In this document: positions 60,083 through 64,000 of the stretch, one piece after another
Numbering within the stretch: the stretch's first letter is position 1
Layout of the letters: every line of letters begins with the position of its first letter
NCBI GenBank assembly: GCA_041397305.1
Contig: JAWKWX010000002.1
Coordinates: 310,001 to 374,000 of the forward strand
Source of the DNA: TMP-24 sp041397305
Lineage (GTDB): Bacteria; Pseudomonadota; Alphaproteobacteria; Rhodobacterales; Rhodobacteraceae
DNA length: 64,000 nucleotides
Direction of reading: 5' to 3'
Position numbers and translations under genes: made by a program
The notes under the pieces: model-generated
Database searches by the model: none
Seen by the model: the letters and a program-made list of their open reading frames with translations, nothing else
Told to the model about the DNA's origin: nothing

Positions 60083-60532
60083 ATGGCTAAGACCCAGGAC
60101 TTCACCAAAGTCATGCAGGACATGATGCAGGCTTTCCCGTTCGACGCGACCGCTGCCCAGGGCGCGTTCAAGACCTCGGCCGCGTTCGGCGAGAAGCTGA
60201 CCAAGGTTGCTCTCGAAGCCGCCGAGAAATCGAACGAAATCTCGTCCAAATGGGCGAAAGAGACGATCGCCAAGGTTGGCGTTCTCGCCAAGGTCAAGGA
60301 AGAGCCGGCCGACTACACCAAAGCCGTGAGCGATTTCGCTTCGGCCGCGGCTGAAATGGCTGCCGAGAACATGGCCGCCTTCGCCGAGATCGCGAAGAAA
60401 GTGCAGATGGACACGGTCGAGCTGATGCTCGCCGCCGGCAAGACCGCTTCGGAAGATGCGGCTGCTGCGGTGCAGAAAGCGACCGCCGATGTGACCAACG
60501 TCGCCAAGAAAGCCGCTGCGGCTGCGAAGTAA
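60083..60532 (+). CDS. phaP: Phasin
   Basis: A 149-residue, Ala-rich, helical protein (MQDMMQAFPFDATAAQGAF, then repeated AAxMAAEN segments) ending in Lys-rich AKKAAAAAK. It coats PHB granules and controls their size. AGGAGAAT precedes the ATG at 60083. Separated from phaR by a terminator, so its high expression is insulated. Confidence 0.92.
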   Translation: MAKTQDFTKVMQDMMQAFPFDATAAQGAFKTSAAFGEKLTKVALEAAEKSNEISSKWAKETIAKVGVLAKVKEEPADYTKAVSDFASAAAEMAAENMAAFAEIAKKVQMDTVELMLAAGKTASEDAAAAVQKATADVTNVAKKAAAAAK

Positions 60533-60567
60533 TCCCTGTCCTGCCCTCCCTGAGGACAGGTTGATCC

Positions 60568-60605
60568 GGGCGGTTCCCTTGCGGAGCCGCCCTTTCTTTT
60601 TGTTG
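60568..60605 (+). terminator. Rho-independent terminator of phaP
   Basis: GGGCGGTTCC (60568-60577) and GGAGCCGCCC (60583-60592) form a 10-bp stem with one G-T pair, followed by TTTCTTTTTG. A further CCTGTCC/GGACAGG hairpin lies just upstream. Confidence 0.82.
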
Positions 60606-60664
60606 TCTTTTTTTGCAAGTGCAGCTTATCTTGCCGCAGTGCCAAAAAGAGTCCTGGGGAGGAT

Positions 60665-61234
60665 ATGATGGCGGACGACAAGAAGCCGCTCCTGATCAAG
60701 CGCTATGCCAGTCGGCGGCTCTACAACACCGAAACGAGCGATTATGTGACGCTCGAGGACATCGCCGCCTTCATCCGAGACGGGCGCGAGGTGCAGATCG
60801 TCGATCTGAAGACCGGCGACGACCTGACCCGGCAGTATCTTCTGCAGATCATTGCCGAACATGAAAGCCGGGGCGAGAATGTGCTGCCGGTTGATGTGCT
60901 GACCGATCTGGTGCGATCCTATGCGACGAGCGCGCAAAGCGTGGTGCCGCAGTTCCTGGCGGCCTCGTTCGAGATGCTGCGCGACGGCCAGTCCAAGCTG
61001 ATGGAACAATGGTCTCACCTGCCGAACCCCATGGCCTCGATGCCCGGGTTCGACGCGCTGCAACGTCAGCAGCAGGCCTTCCTGAAATCGATCATGGGCG
61101 GTTTCGCCGCCTCGTCCGGCCCCGCGCCGGAGGCCGAGGAAGAGCAGCCGAAGGCCAAGGCGGCGTCCGACGAGGACCTTGCCGCGATCAAGAAGCAGCT
61201 TGCCGATCTGCAGGCAAAACTGTCCAAGCTCTGA
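60665..61234 (+). CDS. phaR: Polyhydroxyalkanoate synthesis repressor PhaR
   Basis: A 189-residue protein. The N-terminal PHB/PHA accumulation regulator domain reads KPLLIKRYASRRLYNTETSDYVTLEDIAAFIRDG and binds both DNA and PHB; the C-terminal part is a Gln/Ala-rich helical tail (EDLAAIKKQLADLQAKLSKL). ATG at 60665 or 60668 after GGGGAGG. TGC-rich half sites precede it (about 60614-60640), consistent with self-control. Confidence 0.93.
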   Translation: MMADDKKPLLIKRYASRRLYNTETSDYVTLEDIAAFIRDGREVQIVDLKTGDDLTRQYLLQIIAEHESRGENVLPVDVLTDLVRSYATSAQSVVPQFLAASFEMLRDGQSKLMEQWSHLPNPMASMPGFDALQRQQQAFLKSIMGGFAASSGPAPEAEEEQPKAKAASDEDLAAIKKQLADLQAKLSKL

Positions 61235-61256
61235 CGTCGAAAGGCCGGGCACCGCG

Positions 61257-62213
61257 ATGACCGACCAGCCGGGCCGCATCACGCTCTGGGCGATCGAGGC
61301 CTTCCTGGCGGCTGCCGAAGAGGGCACCGTGCAGGGCGCCGCACGGCGGCTCGGGGCCTCTTCTTCGGCGATCAGCCAGCAGGTCTCGGCCCTGGAGGCC
61401 GCCCTTGGGGCGGTGCTTTTCGACCGGGCGCAACGGCCCTTGCGGCTGACACCGGCGGGGGCGACCTTTCGGCGGCATGCGCAGGCGATCGTCAATGAAC
61501 TCGCTGCCGCGCGGGCGGCGATCGGACTTTCGGGCCTGTCGGGCCTGTCGAGCTTCCGGCTGGGTTTCATCGAGGATTTCGAGGCGGAACTGACGCCGCG
61601 GCTTCTGTCCGACCTTGGCCGCGAATGGCCGGGCTGCCAGTTCGTGCTGGAGACCGGCCCGAGCCACCGGTTGCAGGAAGGGCTGGAGGCGCGGACACTT
61701 GACCTGATCGTCGCGGCGGACCTGGGGCGCGCGACCGAGCGGCACGAGGTGCACCGGCTGCTGGAGGAACCGTTCGTCGCCGTCCTGCCCAGGGGACAGG
61801 GGCACCAGCCCTTCGACCCGGACCTGCCGCTGATCCTGTACAGCGCGCGCCATTTCATGGGGCGGCTCATCGCCGACGCGCTTGCGGGCCAGCCCGCGCG
61901 GTCCGCGCACCGGTTCGAGCTGGACAGCTACCATTCGATCCTGGCCATGGTCGCGGCCGGTACCGGCTGGACGATCCTGACACCGCTGGCCGTCCTGCAT
62001 GCGGCGCGCTTCCGCGACAATGTCGAACTGAAGCCGCTGCCCATTCCGCCACTGTCCCGCCGCATCGCGCTGACGGCGCCGCGCGACGTGCTGGGGGTGA
62101 TGCCCGCCGAGATTGCGGCGCGGCTTCGGCTGTTGCTGCAGGAGACAATCGTCGCGCCGGTTCTGGCAGAGCATCCCTGGATGGCGGGCGGCCTCGGGGT
62201 GATTGCCGCCTGA
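61257..62213 (+). CDS. LysR family transcriptional regulator
   Basis: A 318-residue regulator. HTH at residues 15-65 (VQGAARRLGASSSAISQQVSALEAALG) and a LysR effector domain (FRLGFIEDFEAELTPRLLSDL ... VAAGTGWTILTPLA). The ATG at 61257 lies 22 bases after phaR; an in-frame reading from 61179 lies inside phaR. Target genes are not obvious; the convergent DegT gene and the FAD oxidase beyond are candidates only by distance. Confidence 0.88.
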   Translation: MTDQPGRITLWAIEAFLAAAEEGTVQGAARRLGASSSAISQQVSALEAALGAVLFDRAQRPLRLTPAGATFRRHAQAIVNELAAARAAIGLSGLSGLSSFRLGFIEDFEAELTPRLLSDLGREWPGCQFVLETGPSHRLQEGLEARTLDLIVAADLGRATERHEVHRLLEEPFVAVLPRGQGHQPFDPDLPLILYSARHFMGRLIADALAGQPARSAHRFELDSYHSILAMVAAGTGWTILTPLAVLHAARFRDNVELKPLPIPPLSRRIALTAPRDVLGVMPAEIAARLRLLLQETIVAPVLAEHPWMAGGLGVIAA

Positions 62214-62268
62214 GGACACCTTTCGTCGGGCTTCGCCCGTTCTCGCTCGGGGTGAAGGGCCCCGGGGG

Positions 62269-62293
62269 GCGAGGGGGCTGGCTGCCCCCTCGC
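62269..62293. repeat. Dispersed intergenic hairpin element, strongest copy
   Basis: GCGAGGGGGC and GCCCCCTCGC form a perfect 10-bp stem with loop TGGCT, followed by a C-run and GAGTATTTTCAGACAGAAAG. A smaller CGGGC-TTC-GCCCG hairpin (62227-62239) lies before it. Between the convergent LysR and DegT genes; belongs to the same family as the copies at 4424, 43865 and 55016. Confidence 0.6.
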
Positions 62294-62355
62294 ACTCCCC
62301 CGCGAGTATTTTCAGACAGAAAGTTGCAAGGCCGCTTGCCGGTGGCGGGATGCCG

Positions 62356-63570
62356 TCAGGCGGCGTCGGGTCGGGCGGCCTTGACCTGGCCGACAGCGGC
62401 CAGAAGCGCGTCGGCGATGAAATCGAGCTCATGCCGCTTCAGCCGCGCGGGGAGCCTGAGGTCGCAGGCGCGCATCAGCATGGCGCGGGTCTTCGGCATG
62501 TCGGGGAGATCGCCAAGGAACTGCCAGTTCCAGAAGGCGCGGGCATTGTCTTCCGACAGGCCGAAGATCTGCACCGAGATGCCGCGCTTCCTGGCTGCAT
62601 CCTGGAAGGCGCGGGCCTCGGCGTCGGTCCATTGGCCGAGAAGGTTGAACTGCAGGCTGTCGGGCGCGCGTTCTTCCTGCGGCAGGGCCGGGGGCACGTC
62701 GAGCCAGTCCGACCGGTTCAGCCGATCCGCGACATGATCATGGTTCGTGCGACCCGCGTTCACCCGGTTCCAGACCAACGGCAGTTGCGGGCGGATCACG
62801 GCGGCCGACAGGTTCTGCATGCGCATGTTGTAGAGCGGCAGGCGGTTTTGCCAGTGCATGTAGCTGTTCTGCAGGCCGGGGTGCTTCTTCCAGTTCTGCT
62901 CGTAGGCGCCCGACATGATCACGCATTTCGCCGCGATCTCGGGATCGTCGGTGATGAGTATCCCGCCTTCGCCCGCGTTCACGAGCTTGTAGGACTGGAA
63001 GGAGAAACAGCCGATCTTGCCGATCGTGCCAATGTTCCTCCCGTTCCATTTGGTGCCGAGCGAATGGGCGGCATCCTCGACAACCGGAATGCCGCGCGCG
63101 TCGCAGAGCGCCATGATCCGGTCCATGTCGGAGGTATGGCCTCGCATGTGGCTGATGAGGACGCAGGAGATATCGTCTTCGAGCCGCGCCTCGAAATCCG
63201 CCATGTCGACGCGGAAATTCGGGCCGACCTCGGCCAGGACCGGAACGCAGTCGGCGTGGACCACCGCCGAAGGGACGGCGGCGAAGGTGAAGGCGGGGAT
63301 GAGGACGCGCGCGCCCTTCGGCAGGTCGAGCGCCTTGAGCGAGAGAAAGAGCGCGGCCGAACAGGAAGAGACAGCGAGCGCATAGCGAGCGCCGAGGAGT
63401 TCGGCGAACTCCTGTTCCAGGAGCGCGACCGGCGCGCCTTCGGGCGCGGTATAGCGGAAGAGGTCGCCCGAAGTCAGGAGCCGCTCGATCTCGGCGCGTG
63501 CAGCCTCGGGGATGGGTTCGGCGTCATAGACATTCGGCGCGGCCATCTGGGCCAGACTGTCGGGAGCCAT
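62356..63570 (-). CDS. DegT/DnrJ/EryC1/StrS family PLP aminotransferase
   Basis: A 404-residue PLP-dependent protein. SSCSAALFLSLKALDLPKG is the typical substrate-side start, VVEDAAHSLG holds the Asp that contacts the PLP nitrogen, and the PLP Lys is in FSFQSYKLVNAGEGGI (about residue 195). The family usually builds amino sugars for surface glycans or antibiotics, but there is no nucleotide-sugar gene nearby, so the role is open. Confidence 0.86.
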   Translation of the reverse strand: MAPDSLAQMAAPNVYDAEPIPEAARAEIERLLTSGDLFRYTAPEGAPVALLEQEFAELLGARYALAVSSCSAALFLSLKALDLPKGARVLIPAFTFAAVPSAVVHADCVPVLAEVGPNFRVDMADFEARLEDDISCVLISHMRGHTSDMDRIMALCDARGIPVVEDAAHSLGTKWNGRNIGTIGKIGCFSFQSYKLVNAGEGGILITDDPEIAAKCVIMSGAYEQNWKKHPGLQNSYMHWQNRLPLYNMRMQNLSAAVIRPQLPLVWNRVNAGRTNHDHVADRLNRSDWLDVPPALPQEERAPDSLQFNLLGQWTDAEARAFQDAARKRGISVQIFGLSEDNARAFWNWQFLGDLPDMPKTRAMLMRACDLRLPARLKRHELDFIADALLAAVGQVKAARPDAA

Positions 63571-63653
63571 GCGTCACCTTTCCTGAAGGTCTTCTTCAGC
63601 TTTCCTGTAGCTGAAGTTGGCGCAGGCGTCCAAAGGATTTGTGACGGATCGGC

Positions 63654-64000
63654 TTAAATCCCCAACCGGTCGCGCATCGAGAACCAGGTCATCGCCAGGA
63701 CCAGGAGCGGCCAGCGCATCGCCGGGCCGCCCGGAAAGCGGTGGATGGGGACGGATGCCATCACGTCGAACCGTTCGGCCTGGCCCGCGACCGCCTCGGC
63801 CAGAAGCCGGCCGGCCAGCGTGGCCATGGCGACCCCGTGGCCGGAATAGCCGGAGGCGGACAGGACGTTCGGCCTCACCCGCGCGAAGCAGGGCATGCGG
63901 TTCATGGTGATGGCGAGCGTGCCGCCCCAGGCATAATCGATCTTCACGTCCTTGAGGCCCGGATAGACTTCGAGCATCGGCTTGCGCACCGTCTTCACCA
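63654..64000 (-). CDS. FAD-dependent amine/amino-acid oxidase, C-terminal part (partial at window edge)
   Basis: The last 115 residues of a DAO-fold flavoprotein are visible; the gene continues beyond the window. The conserved FAD-covering loop ASGYSGHGVAMATLAGRLLAEA matches gamma-glutamylputrescine oxidase and sarcosine-oxidase-like enzymes, and DYAWGGTLAITMNRMPCFAR precedes it. Class and substrate cannot be fixed without the N-terminal part. Confidence 0.78.
   Translation of the reverse strand, partial: VKTVRKPMLEVYPGLKDVKIDYAWGGTLAITMNRMPCFARVRPNVLSASGYSGHGVAMATLAGRLLAEAVAGQAERFDVMASVPIHRFPGGPAMRWPLLVLAMTWFSMRDRLGI

Overview
The window looks like a chromosomal segment of a high-GC alphaproteobacterium, most likely of the Rhodobacterales (Rhodobacter/Paracoccus-like family). 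The signs are an NAD-linked, fds-type molybdenum formate dehydrogenase operon, an NDUFS4-like complex I accessory subunit, an IalB-family periplasmic protein, a PutA without its own DNA-binding domain beside an Lrp-type regulator, and a phaZ/phaC-phaP-phaR polyhydroxybutyrate locus with TGC-type operator boxes. No rRNA, intact transposase, integrase or CRISPR array was seen.

Layout. 1-4422: end of the formate dehydrogenase operon (fdsB', a DUF4287 protein, fdsA, fdsC, fdsD). 4493-8432: glycerol use (glpK, glpD, divergent glpR-like regulator). 8438-10914: HisN-like phosphatase, IalB protein and asparaginase II. 10954-21696: a large hydroxyproline catabolic regulon. It has an amino-acid ABC importer, a pyrroline-4-hydroxy-2-carboxylate deaminase, a D-hydroxyproline oxidoreductase, a Cys/Cys 4-hydroxyproline epimerase, an enolase-superfamily dehydratase, a second proline-racemase-family enzyme with a Ser/Thr active site, and 2-oxoglutarate semialdehyde dehydrogenase, with a divergent GntR gene. 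21779-24436: TetR regulator and a small flavin-monooxygenase/tautomerase/hydrolase operon behind a near-leaderless promoter. 24538-24735: tRNA-Arg(UCU) and a decayed partial copy of it.

25158-33602 is a tight Lrp-HyuA-like-DUF917-peptide-type ABC transporter operon whose substrate is unknown. It is followed by a cas3 gene fragment (33739-34527). 34611-43853 holds a GNAT protein, a periplasmic protein, the complex I subunit, uvrB, a tiny secreted His/Cys protein, an ABC-F ATPase, a fatty acid desaturase and suhB. 43941-49831: GFA protein, rhomboid protease, putA/putR, tRNA-Leu(UAA) and an ArsC-like protein. 49889-52763: a cold-shock gene and then a four-gene bufferin-type RiPP operon (DUF2282 precursor, DUF692/MNIO enzyme, DUF2063 partner, DoxX). 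This is the most striking system in the window. 52965-56808: thrS and two alpha/beta hydrolases. 56809-61234: the PHB cycle genes. 61257-64000: a LysR regulator, a DegT-type aminotransferase and the end of a FAD amine/amino-acid oxidase.

How parts work together. The hydroxyproline genes form a complete route from trans-4-hydroxy-L-proline to 2-oxoglutarate, and PutA nearby takes proline to glutamate. The phaZ, phaC and phaP promoters carry the same 11-bp PhaR-type site, in keeping with autoregulated PHB control. The bufferin operon is predicted to make a secreted, Cys-modified copper-binding peptide. All functional calls come from reading the sequence against remembered family features; no database search was run.
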